Positions 43,977 to 52,682 of a DNA stretch of 64,000 nt are shown here, one piece after another. Source of the DNA: Acanthopleuribacter pedis. GTDB lineage: Bacteria > Acidobacteriota > Holophagae > Acanthopleuribacterales > Acanthopleuribacteraceae. Each line of letters starts with the position of its first letter. Position 1 is the stretch's first letter. The DNA lies in contig NZ_JAFREP010000007.1 in assembly GCF_017377855.1 (NCBI RefSeq), positions 1-64,000 of the forward strand, given 5' to 3'. The notes below the pieces were generated by a model. It was not told where the DNA came from. It did not search any database and saw only the letters and a program-made list of their open reading frames with translations. The translations under genes were made by a program, and so were the position numbers.

Positions 43977-46139
43977 ATGGAAGAACAGATCGGACCTTAT
44001 CAGGTGGTCGCCGAGCTGGGGCGCGGCGGCATGGGGGTTGTCTATAAAGCACGCGACAGCGCCCTGGAACGTTTTGTGGCGATTAAGGTGTTGGGCGACA
44101 AGGTCGCCGACGACGCCGAATTGATTGCCCGTTTCCAGCGGGAGGCGCGCAGCGCGGCCTCGTTGAACCATCCCAACGTCATTCAGATTTACAACATCGG
44201 CGACCACCAGGGGCAGCCCTACTTTGTCATGGAATTCGTTGAAGGTTTATCCCTTTCCCAAATGATTCGCAAGGAAGGGCGCATTGAACCGCAAACGGCG
44301 GCACGCATTTTGGTCCAGGCCGCCTCGGGTTTGGCCGCGGCCCATGAAAAAGAAATCATCCACCGCGATATCAAACCCGGTAACTTGATGATTGACCGCC
44401 GCGGCAACGTGAAAATTGCCGACTTTGGTATCGCTTACATGGCCGAACTGGGCAAGAAATTGACCGGGACCGGGCAGTTCCTCGGCACCCCCGGCTACCT
44501 TTCGCCCGAACTTTGCCAAGGGCTTCCGCTCGACGGCCGCGCCGATATCTTTTCCCTCGGCGTGGTGTTTTTTGAAATGCTGACCGGGCAACAACCCTTT
44601 CAAGCCGACAGCCCCTTCGCCATGATCCACAAAGTCGTCCAGTCGCCGCTTCCCGATGTGGCCCAACTCAATCCCGAAGTGGACGCCCACACCATCGACA
44701 TGCTTAATCGCATGGTTGCCAAAAAACCGGAGGATCGTTATCCCGATTGCGAGCTGCTGATTCGCGATTTGGAACAAGGCTTCGGGGTGCAGACCTACCG
44801 CACCCTCGGTGATCGTCCCGCGCGGGACCTCGCCGCCGCGGGTCCGGCCGTGGATGAAAGCAAAACCGCGACCGATGCCAACATGGTGCCCACCGAATAT
44901 GTGCCCGCGGCCGCCCCGCCACCCTTACCCACGGAGGCTTCCTTGGGGCCGCCGCCACCGCCCGTGCCGCCGGCGGAAACCGTGGCAACGCCGTCTGCTT
45001 CCGGTCCGCCGACCAATCCCTCAACGAGCGCAGCAACCGGCCCCATTGCCGGTCCGTCACCAGCAGGAAAGGTTACCGCTAAACCGCAAAGTGCGCCGCC
45101 AACCGGCCCGCCTCCTCGGTCTGTTGCTTCCTCCGGCGGACGTGGCAAGGCCGGGCTGATGATTGCCGCCGCGGCGTTTCTCGTGTTTGGCGTTGGCGCG
45201 GTTCTGTGGTGGGGTCGCCAATCCCAGGAAGCCGGACCGACAGAAACGGCGGACACGCGCCAGGCACAAAAACAACCCACCGACACCGCGGCCGCGGCCA
45301 ATCAGAGCGGGGTGCTACCGACCGAGCCCGCTACCGACCCGCAAAACCAGGCATCACCCGAAAGCGATGCGACCGTCATCGGTGCCGATCCGCAACCGAA
45401 TAAAAAAGGACCGACTGCCGACATGCCGCCGCCGATCCAAACACCTCAAACCGCGCGTGCCGCCGGCGAACCCGCCGCAATCCCGCAACCGCAGGCGCAA
45501 CCGAACAGCACGGCTATGGCTGCCAACCAACCGGATGAACCGGTCGAAACGACGTCCTTTCCTGAATCCGAACCCGCGCTGCAAGCTTCCGATGCGGATC
45601 AACCGCAAATCACCCGACCGCGACAGCGCATGGCCGCCAAAAGCGATCAACCACAACCCCGCGTTCCCGGTCAACGGGCGGTCCGTGCCAAACCCGAGGT
45701 CCCCAATGTGGTCGTGGCGGTTCTGGGTGATCCCACCATCTCGGGACCGATTCGCGTTCACCTGGAGAACCACCTTTCCCGCGATGATTACCCCATTCTC
45801 GCCCTGGACGACATGCGCGATCCCAGTGATTTGATCCAGCAGCAACCCCTGCCCATCCTGCGCCTGCGCCAAGCACTGAAACGTCACGAAACCGATGTGC
45901 TCGTGCTGGTGCGGGTTGATGAACGGGGCGAGCGCAATATCAGCTTCCGAGGACGTAACCAAACCGCGTGGCAAGCGCAGGTTCAAGTGTCGGTGTTGTC
46001 CCTGCACCAAAAACGGCCGCTCGGCCGCCTGCAAGGCACCGAAATGTTGGAGTACACCAACTTGAGCGCCGGTCCCAAGGCGAAGATCGCGGCCCTCAAA
46101 ATTTACCAACAAGTTAGCGAATACATGGAAGCGTACTAA
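43977..46139 (+). CDS. PknB-type transmembrane Ser/Thr protein kinase
   Basis: 720 residues from ATG 43977 (SD GGGAG). Kinase domain at about 7-268: ELGRGGMGVVYKA, VAIKVLG, HRDIKPGNL (Asp131), ADFGIAYM, TPGYLSPELCQ, DIFSLGVVFFEMLTG. A Pro/Ala-rich linker (about 295-390) leads to one membrane segment (GLMIAAAAFLVFGVGAVLWWG, about 394-415). Outside the membrane come a disordered Gln/Pro/Thr-rich stretch and a conserved-looking C-terminal domain (about 575-720, VVVAVLGDPTISGPIRVHLE). No PASTA repeats, so its ligand is different from PknB of Gram-positives. Followed by a hairpin at 46166-46198. Confidence 0.93.
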   Translation: MEEQIGPYQVVAELGRGGMGVVYKARDSALERFVAIKVLGDKVADDAELIARFQREARSAASLNHPNVIQIYNIGDHQGQPYFVMEFVEGLSLSQMIRKEGRIEPQTAARILVQAASGLAAAHEKEIIHRDIKPGNLMIDRRGNVKIADFGIAYMAELGKKLTGTGQFLGTPGYLSPELCQGLPLDGRADIFSLGVVFFEMLTGQQPFQADSPFAMIHKVVQSPLPDVAQLNPEVDAHTIDMLNRMVAKKPEDRYPDCELLIRDLEQGFGVQTYRTLGDRPARDLAAAGPAVDESKTATDANMVPTEYVPAAAPPPLPTEASLGPPPPPVPPAETVATPSASGPPTNPSTSAATGPIAGPSPAGKVTAKPQSAPPTGPPPRSVASSGGRGKAGLMIAAAAFLVFGVGAVLWWGRQSQEAGPTETADTRQAQKQPTDTAAAANQSGVLPTEPATDPQNQASPESDATVIGADPQPNKKGPTADMPPPIQTPQTARAAGEPAAIPQPQAQPNSTAMAANQPDEPVETTSFPESEPALQASDADQPQITRPRQRMAAKSDQPQPRVPGQRAVRAKPEVPNVVVAVLGDPTISGPIRVHLENHLSRDDYPILALDDMRDPSDLIQQQPLPILRLRQALKRHETDVLVLVRVDERGERNISFRGRNQTAWQAQVQVSVLSLHQKRPLGRLQGTEMLEYTNLSAGPKAKIAALKIYQQVSEYMEAY

Positions 46140-46165
46140 CCCGTAAGTAAGGATGCTAAAAATGA

Positions 46166-46198
46166 AAATGCGTGGCCTTCTAGAGGGACCACGCATTT
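46166..46198 (+). terminator. Hairpin at the kinase end, probably bidirectional
   Basis: AAATGCGTGG (46166-46175) pairs perfectly with CCACGCATTT (46189-46198) around 13 bases. The plus-strand U-tract is short. Confidence 0.6.
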
Positions 46199-46383
46199 CG
46201 TAGTTATCATGAACACCGTGGGTGGGGTGTACCCACGATTGTGTGTGTCGACGCGCTGAATCGGGCGCGGAAAAGTTCTGCCCAGGTTCGCTTAACAGTC
46301 GGCCGTACCACAAAGCGATTTCGTTCCTGCTCTTCCAGCGACGCTCCGTTGCGTCATTTGCTTTCCACTATTAGTAGCGAGAA

Positions 46384-48021
46384 CTAAAGACTGATCGGGA
46401 CAAAAAAACGGATTTCTGTATCAACCGGGGTTTCGCCAATGATTGCCGGGGTAAAACTGAGCTCGTCCAAGAAGAGATCGACGCGACCGCGGATGTCGCC
46501 CGGATTGCCGAAATGGGCCAGGGCTTGTTCGTCCACGGACAGCTCGACGATCTCGCCGCCGGATGCAACCTGGACCAACACGGGGATCTGGACTTGGGTT
46601 TGATCGGCGGCTTTTTTGTTTTCGGTGGTGTTGTGATTGACGATGCGGGGGAGGCGCACGCTGCCTTCCAAGCCGGGGTTCAGGTTGCGCCACCGCGTAA
46701 TGGCGACCTGGCGGGTTTTCTTGGGACCGTCCAACACGAAATCGATTTTCAGGGTCATGCGAACGTCGACGGCTTCGCCGTTGCGGGTGGCGGGCAGGAA
46801 TTCCCACTGTTTGATGGCGGCGGTGGCTTCTTCTTCGAACTGATAGCGACCTTTGCCCAGGGTGCGCAGGACAACCACATCTTCAACCACACCGCTTGCA
46901 CGCAGGGTCGCTTCCAAAATGACGTAACCCTGTAGTTGCATCTCGCGGGCGGCTTCCGGGTAGTTGGGCGCCACTTTTTTGGTGAAAACGGGCGCTTCGA
47001 CACCGGCCTGGCCGACGCGAGGGATGTCCCCCGCGAGGGGGGCCTCGGCGGCGAGACCGGTTAGGGTGCCGGCGGCGAGGGGGGCCGTCGGCCATGTCAA
47101 GCGACCGGGCGCCGCAAGCAGGGCCGCGTTGACCAGAACCAAAACCACGAGTACGCTGATATATCCTTTTCTCATCTGAAAACTCCCATCGATCATTTTG
47201 ATTCGTGTGAGGTTGTGGCGTTCTCCCGTACCCCAAGCCGCGGCCAAGCGTCGGTTTGGGGTCGTTAGCCGTGCGACCTTGAGCATGGTCGCGGCCAGCG
47301 CCTCGCGATAGGCCTGTTTTTCAAAGCGGGAACAACAGGATTGATCGCAGGACAGTTCCAGGTAGAAACGCATCCGCTCCGACAACACACCCATCAAGGG
47401 GTTCCACCAAAACAGGCGTTCGAGCAAACGCACCAAAAGCAGGTAGGCGTTATCGCCGCGGCGGACGTGGGTGAGTTCGTGGGCAAGCAGGGCGCGAAAT
47501 TCAGGTTGGCGGATATGATCGGCGCCGATCCAAACGCTGGGGCGCAAGATGCCGGTGGTCATGGCACCGCTCCCAGCCATTTGGAATACCGCTACCTGAG
47601 TTCGCATCAAAGGAGAAGGCAACCGAATCGCATCCTTGCGCAAGGCGGCAATCGTCCGCCGCTGTTGGTATAAATCGCGCAAGAACAACAGGCTGCCGAA
47701 CAGGGTCGCCAAAACAAACAACAGCGAAAACAGGGTTTCGCCGGTGGCTTCGGGTGACGCCACGCGTTGATGCGTCATCTCTGGGATCACCTCGGACCCG
47801 CCGCCCTGACCGACGACCAGGAAATGGTACATGGTGGCAGGGGCCGAACCCGCAACGGCTTCACTAACCGGTACGTGAAACAACGGGAAGGGAATCAGCC
47901 AAATCACCATGCCGAACAAAGCGACGAACATATTGACCCGCGGTGGTGCCGAACGCCCGGTTTTCAGGGCGGCCCACACCATCAGCGAAATCAAACTGTG
48001 CCAGAGTAAATAACGAATCAC
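46384..48021 (-). CDS. BlaR1/M56-type membrane metallopeptidase with C-terminal TonB-like domain
   Basis: 545 residues. Several N-terminal membrane helices surround the M56 zinc motif HELTHVRRGD (residues 181-185) and ELSCDQSCC. Instead of the β-lactam-sensing penicillin-binding domain of true BlaR1, the C-terminal region has a TonB-C-like domain (VAPNYPEAAREMQLQGYVIL, then AAIKQWEFLPATRNGEAVDV). This M56-TonB form is known from many Acidobacteriota and Bacteroidota. It starts three bases behind blaI and should cleave or signal to that repressor. The inducing signal is unknown; a β-lactamase gene is not adjacent. Confidence 0.9.
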   Translation of the reverse strand: MIRYLLWHSLISLMVWAALKTGRSAPPRVNMFVALFGMVIWLIPFPLFHVPVSEAVAGSAPATMYHFLVVGQGGGSEVIPEMTHQRVASPEATGETLFSLLFVLATLFGSLLFLRDLYQQRRTIAALRKDAIRLPSPLMRTQVAVFQMAGSGAMTTGILRPSVWIGADHIRQPEFRALLAHELTHVRRGDNAYLLLVRLLERLFWWNPLMGVLSERMRFYLELSCDQSCCSRFEKQAYREALAATMLKVARLTTPNRRLAAAWGTGERHNLTRIKMIDGSFQMRKGYISVLVVLVLVNAALLAAPGRLTWPTAPLAAGTLTGLAAEAPLAGDIPRVGQAGVEAPVFTKKVAPNYPEAAREMQLQGYVILEATLRASGVVEDVVVLRTLGKGRYQFEEEATAAIKQWEFLPATRNGEAVDVRMTLKIDFVLDGPKKTRQVAITRWRNLNPGLEGSVRLPRIVNHNTTENKKAADQTQVQIPVLVQVASGGEIVELSVDEQALAHFGNPGDIRGRVDLFLDELSFTPAIIGETPVDTEIRFFVPISL

Positions 48022-48024
48022 CGG

Positions 48025-48411
48025 TCACTCCTTCTCTTTTTCAAGCTTGCGCCGCTTTTGATCCAAGATCTCTTGAAGGTAGTCGACGTCTTCCAACGAC
48101 ATCTGCTCTTCCTTGAGTACATGGTTAAACAGCGGACGCACATTGCCGCCGAACAGCTTGCCGATAAACGAATGCACCATGGGTTTGGACAATGACTCGC
48201 GTGTCACCGCCGCCCCGTAAAGGATGGTTCGTCCGTAGGTTCGCTCACGCACCAGGGCCTGTTTCTCCTCCAAGCGATCGATGATCGTTTTGACGGTGGA
48301 ATAGGCGACCTTGCGTTGTTCGGCGATTTGCTTGTGGACCTCGGGTGCCGTGAGGGAACCCTGGTCCCAAAAGACCTGCATGACCTCAAACTCAAAATCG
48401 GAAAGTTTCAC
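48025..48411 (-). CDS. blaI: BlaI/MecI-family repressor
   Basis: 128 residues from GTG 48411 (SD GAGGAG). The winged helix-turn-helix reads DFEFEVMQVFWDQGSLTAPE then AYSTVKTIIDRLEEKQALVR, with a C-terminal dimerisation part (SLSKPMVHSFIGKLFGGNVR). It is the first gene of a two-gene unit with the M56 peptidase, and a palindromic operator of the BlaI type lies 25-50 bases upstream. Cleavage by the membrane peptidase should relieve repression. Other targets outside the window are likely because nothing else follows in the unit. Confidence 0.94.
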   Translation of the reverse strand: MKLSDFEFEVMQVFWDQGSLTAPEVHKQIAEQRKVAYSTVKTIIDRLEEKQALVRERTYGRTILYGAAVTRESLSKPMVHSFIGKLFGGNVRPLFNHVLKEEQMSLEDVDYLQEILDQKRRKLEKEKE

Positions 48412-48435
48412 AAAACACTCCTCGAATGCTGTGGC

Positions 48436-48461
48436 TTTAAAACTACAGATGTAGATTTAAA
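48436..48461 (-). promoter_or_regulatory. BlaI-type operator ahead of blaI-blaR1
   Basis: A 26-base dyad, TTTAAAACTACAG at 48436-48448 facing ATGTAGATTTAAA at 48449-48461; 11 of 13 positions are symmetric. The centre TACA-GA-TGTA is the core recognised by BlaI/MecI repressors. Position just upstream of the blaI start fits autorepression. Confidence 0.8.
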
Positions 48462-48556
48462 GCGTCAAGTGTCGTTTCAAACCTTTTACAGATAGGATTT
48501 TTTGGATGGGTGGGTTTTACAAATTTTGGTTGATTGAGGGGCGCGGGTTGGTAATC

Positions 48557-48908
48557 GTTATTTCTTAGGATGTTAGGGTGATTAGAGGATGGGCGGTTTG
48601 CAGCCTGTGGTGGCGGGCGGGGATCGCGCCTTGGATGGATGGGATGGCGATGAAGGCGGGGTGTTCGGCCCCACGGGATCGCGCCCGGAAAAGAAATAAT
48701 CTTTTGGGCGATTTACCAGGCGGAATCCTGTCCGGTGGAGCAACGGCTCGGCCTGAATCGGGAAGAGGTCACCAAGGGACGAAACGCCCATCCGCATCCA
48801 GAAAACCAGACCAACGAAGTGACGGCTTCATCCGCGGCGGGGCCCAACCAAATGGGGCGACGGGCGAAATCGCCCATCCTCAAAATATCGAAGCATCCTA
48901 AGAAATAA
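48557..48908. repeat. 350-bp element with ~38-bp terminal inverted repeats
   Basis: The left end (GTTATTTCTTAGGATG at 48557-48572, GAGGATGGGCG at 48585-48595) is matched by the inverted right end (CGCCCATCCTC at 48871-48881, CATCCTAAGAAATA at 48894-48907). Inside there is no credible coding frame; a minus-strand frame at 48713-49051 crosses the right end and was not accepted. MITE-like by structure. A short direct repeat CGAAACGCCCATCCGC links its interior (about 48782) to 48956. Confidence 0.7.
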
Positions 48909-49025
48909 AACAAAGCACCGACCCAATCCGCAACGGGAAGCGGCAACCAAGAGCCGAAACGCCCATCCGCTACCCGCTCCAAAGCAATGACCCCGCCATG
49001 CAACTGCATCCCAGCCATCCCAAAC

Positions 49026-49054
49026 AGAAAAGGGCGCACCTCGCGGCGCACCCT
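49026..49054 (-). terminator. Intrinsic terminator of the M16 peptidase gene
   Basis: AGGGCGCACC (49031-49040) pairs with GGCGCACCCT (49045-49054) allowing two G-U pairs; the minus strand continues TTTTCTGTTT. Confidence 0.75.
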
Positions 49055-49081
49055 CTCTGCAAATTGGTTTCGGTTATCCGG

Positions 49082-51931
49082 CTAGTTGAAGACTTTGTCC
49101 ACCGGGATGATCTCAACGTTTTCTTTGCTGAGTTTGATGGGGTACTTCTCGATGATTTTGTCCTCTTCCAGGATTTCGGCGGGTTTTTCGCTGCCGTACT
49201 GGATCGGCGTCGGCTCACCCGACAAAAGCTGGTCGGCCAAGCCTTGGGCATCCTTGGTGATGAACACGATTTTCATGTTATCGCCCTGAAGGTGCTTCTT
49301 AATTGCGCGGTTCACGTCCTTCAGCTTCAGCTTTTTCAGCGCCGCGACCATCGATTGGTTGAAGTCCTTCATGCCGTAGAATTCGCTGTCCATCGCGTAA
49401 CCCAGGCGGCGGTTGTCCGAGCCGGTCAGAACGTTCACGAACTTAATCAGGAAATTCCGCGTGGCCTCGAAATCTTTTTTGCTCATACCGTCTTTGACCA
49501 GCTTATCCAGCTCGTACTTGGCGATGCGCAACGCGAAAGCAGCCTGCTCCGGTGGCACCGGGCGCACCCAAATTTGGAAAATTTGTTGTTGGCGCGCGTA
49601 GTTGGGGTTGGGTTGCGTTAAGAACATGCCGTTGGGGAAATACTCGATGTAGGCGTAATCCCCGTAGTTCATGCCGCGCAACTCGCGCATGCGCTGGAAC
49701 AGGTAGCTGTTGGTGGAGCGGTGCTCACCGAAGTAGGAGCGCGCCAGCCACAAGGCCGCGAAATCGGGATGGCTGCGGTTCACCTCGATGGGGAACCCCA
49801 TGGAAAGTGCCGTGGCGCGGGTCTCTTTTTCCACGATCTGCACGTGCAAGCCGTCGATGGTTTTAGGCGCGGGCAGTTCCATTTTGGCGGCCGGCTTGCC
49901 CTCGGGCAGCGCCGCGAAGTCGCGTTTCACGCGGTCCGCGAAACCCTCGGGGAAGTTGCCGGCCATGCCCACCGTCAGGTTGTTTTGGGTGAAGTGCTCC
50001 GCGTAGAAGGCTTTCAAATCAGCCAGGGTCAGCTTGTCAATCTTGCTGATATGGCCCGCGTTAAGCGTGCCGTAGGGGTGGCCCTGGTAAATGAATTCGT
50101 AAAGAACTTCTTTGCCCAGTTCCTCGTCGTTGTTGCTGCGCAGGTTGATGGTGATCGAGCTTTTCAGTTGGTTTTTGACCCGTTCGAAGTCGTCCTCATC
50201 CCACGCCGGTTGCAACATTTGGTCTTTGATGATGGTGTAGTAGGTGTCGAGGTTGTCTTGGTGAATGGAACCGCGGAACACGGTCATTTCCTTGTCTACC
50301 TGGACGCCGAACCCGGTGGCCATGGGGAAAAAGGCTTTTTGAATCGCGCTGTAATCCAGGGTCTTGCTGCCGCCGTTGGCGATCATGGCCGTGGTCAGGG
50401 CCGCGATGCCCGCGTGTTCGGGCTTTTGGACGGCGGCGCCGGTGTGGAACATAAAGCGGAAGTTCAACACGGGAGACGGGCTTTCGATCAGGTGGGTTTT
50501 CACCTTGGAATCAACCGTTTCCTTGCTTTTGGTAACGATGCCTTCAATCGAGCCGTGGCCTTGGAGGTCCTCGGCGATTTCGCCTTGTGCCACGGTAACC
50601 ACCACCAAACCATGATCGACAAAGTAGGTGTTGGCGACGCGGTGGACGACGTCCGGGGTGATTTGGTCGTAGAGGCGATAGTAACGGTTAATCGATTCGG
50701 GATCGCGGGTCAGTGCCAGCCAGGGAACCAAGGCCGAGGCGATGTCGTTGCTGCTCGTCAAACCCATGGCGAAACTGTATTTCAGGTTGTCTTTAATTTC
50801 GTTCAGACGTTGTTCCGCGACCTTTTCGGTGCGCAGGTTCGCAAACGCCGCCAGGATATCGTCACGGGCCGCCGCGATATCGTCGGCCGACTTCAACTGG
50901 GCGAAGGCCGTGACCAGGTAGGGATCGATGCGGTTCGGGAAGTAGTTTTGTACCGAGTTGGCTTTTTGTTCTTTGAGCACCAGCTTTTGGTAAAGCGGCG
51001 AGCTGCTGGAAAACGCGATTTCCGCGATGATGTCCATCGCCGCCATGTCCAGTTCCGTTTCGGAAACCGCGGGGCCGCGGAAACCGACCGCAACCATCGG
51101 CAGCGTGGGCGCGGGCCAGGCGATGTGCTCGTATTTGGGGCCGGTGGGGGCTGGTTCGGTGGGGATGTCACTTTCGTAAGTGCCGCGTTCCCAGTCGCCC
51201 CAGTACTTTTCAACCAAACCAAAGGCGCCCTCGGGGTCGACGTCCCCTGCCAAAACGATCACGATTTTTTCAGGGCGGTAGTAACGCTTGAAAAATTCGC
51301 GCGAGTATTCGAATTGGTTGGGCATGTCCTTGATGTCTTTGAGGAAACCCATGGTGGTGTGTCTGTAGGTGTGGTTGCTGAATGCCAGGTCCCGTTGGCG
51401 CTCCAGGATTTTCATGATTGGGTTGGCCGAGTTTTTGTTGTACTCGCCCAAAATGGCGCGTGCCTCGGTTTTGAAGTCGGCCTCGGGATAGGACAGATAG
51501 CGGAAGCGGTCGGCTTCTAAACGCATGACCGTGTCCAGGTCGTCCTTAGAGAAAGTGATGTGGTAGTTGGTGAAATCGTCGGTGGTGTAGGCGTTTTGGT
51601 CCGCGCCGATGTTTTTCAACGTGGCGTTGTACTCTTCCGAACTGATGTTCTCGGAGCCGCGGAACATCATGTGTTCGAAGAAGTGGGCGAAGCCGGATTT
51701 ACCCGGTTCGACCTCGTTGCGGGAACCCGTTTGCACCGGGATCTGCAGCGAAACCAAGTTGGGGATCCCCGTGGGGATGACAATCACACGCAGGCCGTTA
51801 TCGAAATCTTTGAGATGGTATTTGTAGGGAAAAATAGCGGTGCCCTCCTCGTGATCGTCTGCTTGCAGGGTTGAGACGCCCAGAAAGAGACTGAAAACGA
51901 GTGCCCAAACGAGACAGCGGGAAACGTTCAT
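49082..51931 (-). CDS. M16-family (pitrilysin/insulinase-like) zinc metallopeptidase, two-half form
   Basis: 949 residues from ATG 51931 (SD GAGG, spacing 6), beginning with a signal peptide (LVWALVFSLFLGVSTLQA); the longer open frame to 52441 runs through a repeat element and was rejected. The first half has the inverted zinc motif HFFEH (His83, Glu86, His87) and the distal Glu in ILGEYNK (about residue 163), and an early GSRNEVEPGKSGFAHFF context. The second half (from about 520) is a homologous but inactive M16 domain lacking HxxEH. Probably periplasmic degradation of peptides. It is monocistronic with its own terminator. Confidence 0.94.
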   Translation of the reverse strand: MNVSRCLVWALVFSLFLGVSTLQADDHEEGTAIFPYKYHLKDFDNGLRVIVIPTGIPNLVSLQIPVQTGSRNEVEPGKSGFAHFFEHMMFRGSENISSEEYNATLKNIGADQNAYTTDDFTNYHITFSKDDLDTVMRLEADRFRYLSYPEADFKTEARAILGEYNKNSANPIMKILERQRDLAFSNHTYRHTTMGFLKDIKDMPNQFEYSREFFKRYYRPEKIVIVLAGDVDPEGAFGLVEKYWGDWERGTYESDIPTEPAPTGPKYEHIAWPAPTLPMVAVGFRGPAVSETELDMAAMDIIAEIAFSSSSPLYQKLVLKEQKANSVQNYFPNRIDPYLVTAFAQLKSADDIAAARDDILAAFANLRTEKVAEQRLNEIKDNLKYSFAMGLTSSNDIASALVPWLALTRDPESINRYYRLYDQITPDVVHRVANTYFVDHGLVVVTVAQGEIAEDLQGHGSIEGIVTKSKETVDSKVKTHLIESPSPVLNFRFMFHTGAAVQKPEHAGIAALTTAMIANGGSKTLDYSAIQKAFFPMATGFGVQVDKEMTVFRGSIHQDNLDTYYTIIKDQMLQPAWDEDDFERVKNQLKSSITINLRSNNDEELGKEVLYEFIYQGHPYGTLNAGHISKIDKLTLADLKAFYAEHFTQNNLTVGMAGNFPEGFADRVKRDFAALPEGKPAAKMELPAPKTIDGLHVQIVEKETRATALSMGFPIEVNRSHPDFAALWLARSYFGEHRSTNSYLFQRMRELRGMNYGDYAYIEYFPNGMFLTQPNPNYARQQQIFQIWVRPVPPEQAAFALRIAKYELDKLVKDGMSKKDFEATRNFLIKFVNVLTGSDNRRLGYAMDSEFYGMKDFNQSMVAALKKLKLKDVNRAIKKHLQGDNMKIVFITKDAQGLADQLLSGEPTPIQYGSEKPAEILEEDKIIEKYPIKLSKENVEIIPVDKVFN

Positions 51932-52088
51932 GAAAACCTCATGGCGCGGTAGGTGGTTCGGGTGTGTGCGGTTGAACAACCGCCGGCCCGATAAAAAAAC
52001 CGCATGGAAGAATAATGAAAGGGTCGGCTTGCCTTTTTGAAGGGGGGACGCGATTCGTGTCCATGGTGGCAGGGGGTGCGCCCTCCCG

Positions 52089-52142
52089 CCCGCATTTCTC
52101 AACAAGCGTGCCGTCGCACGACGCTTGCTGAGAAATACGGGC
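52089..52142. repeat. Family B inverted repeat, variant copy
   Basis: GCCCGCATTTCTCAACAAGC (52088-52107) faces the complementary GCTTGCTGAGAAATACGGGC (52123-52142) with one mismatch. Same ends as the family B elements at 26912 and 42463, with an extra A in the arm. The rest of 51932-52296 shows no gene. Confidence 0.75.
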
Positions 52143-52296
52143 GAGGCGAAACCGATCCGCGGAGACCGGGTGGGTTGGGTGTCGGTTGACACCTTCGGCT
52201 GCTGTGCCCCCTGATTTGCCCGTATCGTCTCCGTGACAATGGTGACCATTTTAGCTGAGACAGGCGAAGCCGCCGGGGAAAATCTTAAGCGCCGGA

Positions 52297-52395
52297 CCAA
52301 AAATCTGGAGCGAAATGGTGTGGGAAAAGCGGGCCGGGGTCGCGCACGACCGCACCCGCCGGCCTTGAGCATTTTTACGGACCGTTGCAGCCCAG
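52297..52395 (-). repeat. Dispersed repeat family A copy 2 (inverted relative to copy 3)
   Basis: About 99 bases nearly identical to the reverse complement of 55156-55254: it includes AAAATCTGGAGCGAAATGG, GTCGCGCACGACC and CGGACCGTTGCAGCCCAG. The outer terminal repeats are degraded here. Confidence 0.8.
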
Positions 52396-52517
52396 GCAAA
52401 GTGTTTTGGGTTTGGTTGCAAGGGGAAATCTCTGGTTCCACCGTTTTTGTTAGATCCGGGCAGGTTCCGGCCTAGCAGCCGATGCAACGGCCGCGTTCAG
52501 CGGGGGCATTTTTTCTC

Positions 52518-52551
52518 CTCAAAAACCTTCTTTTTGTGAAAGGCTTTTGAG
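52518..52551. terminator. Hairpin behind the U32 gene
   Basis: CTCAAAAACCTT (52518-52529) pairs with AAGGCTTTTGAG (52540-52551), one mismatch, around ten bases. It may terminate the U32 message or be another small repeat; U-tract is weak. Confidence 0.4.
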
Positions 52552-52682
52552 GGGGCAATGCTGTTGGGATTGAGGTTAACTTGCCGCGGCGAATGCCTTG
52601 TTGCTTTCATTCGAGGCGCGATACGGTTCTCCCAAGCCCAGAGGTTTGGCTAATATCACCGCGATGGATTGCGCTTCTTAGG

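Noticed and set aside
43977..46139. Penicillin-binding PASTA kinase assignment for the transmembrane kinase
   Set aside because: The extracytoplasmic part has a disordered stretch and one unrelated domain, with no PASTA-like repeats.
48713..49051. 112-codon minus-strand ORF
   Set aside because: No SD or domain; it crosses the right end of the 48557-48908 inverted-repeat element and the M16 terminator.
49721..51520. 599-codon plus-strand frame opposite the M16 gene
   Set aside because: Mirror frame of the M16 peptidase; composition is that of reversed coding sequence and no domain is visible.
51932..52441. 170-codon N-terminal extension of the M16 peptidase frame
   Set aside because: It crosses repeat family A copy 2 and lacks family similarity; ATG 51931 has an SD and begins a proper signal peptide.
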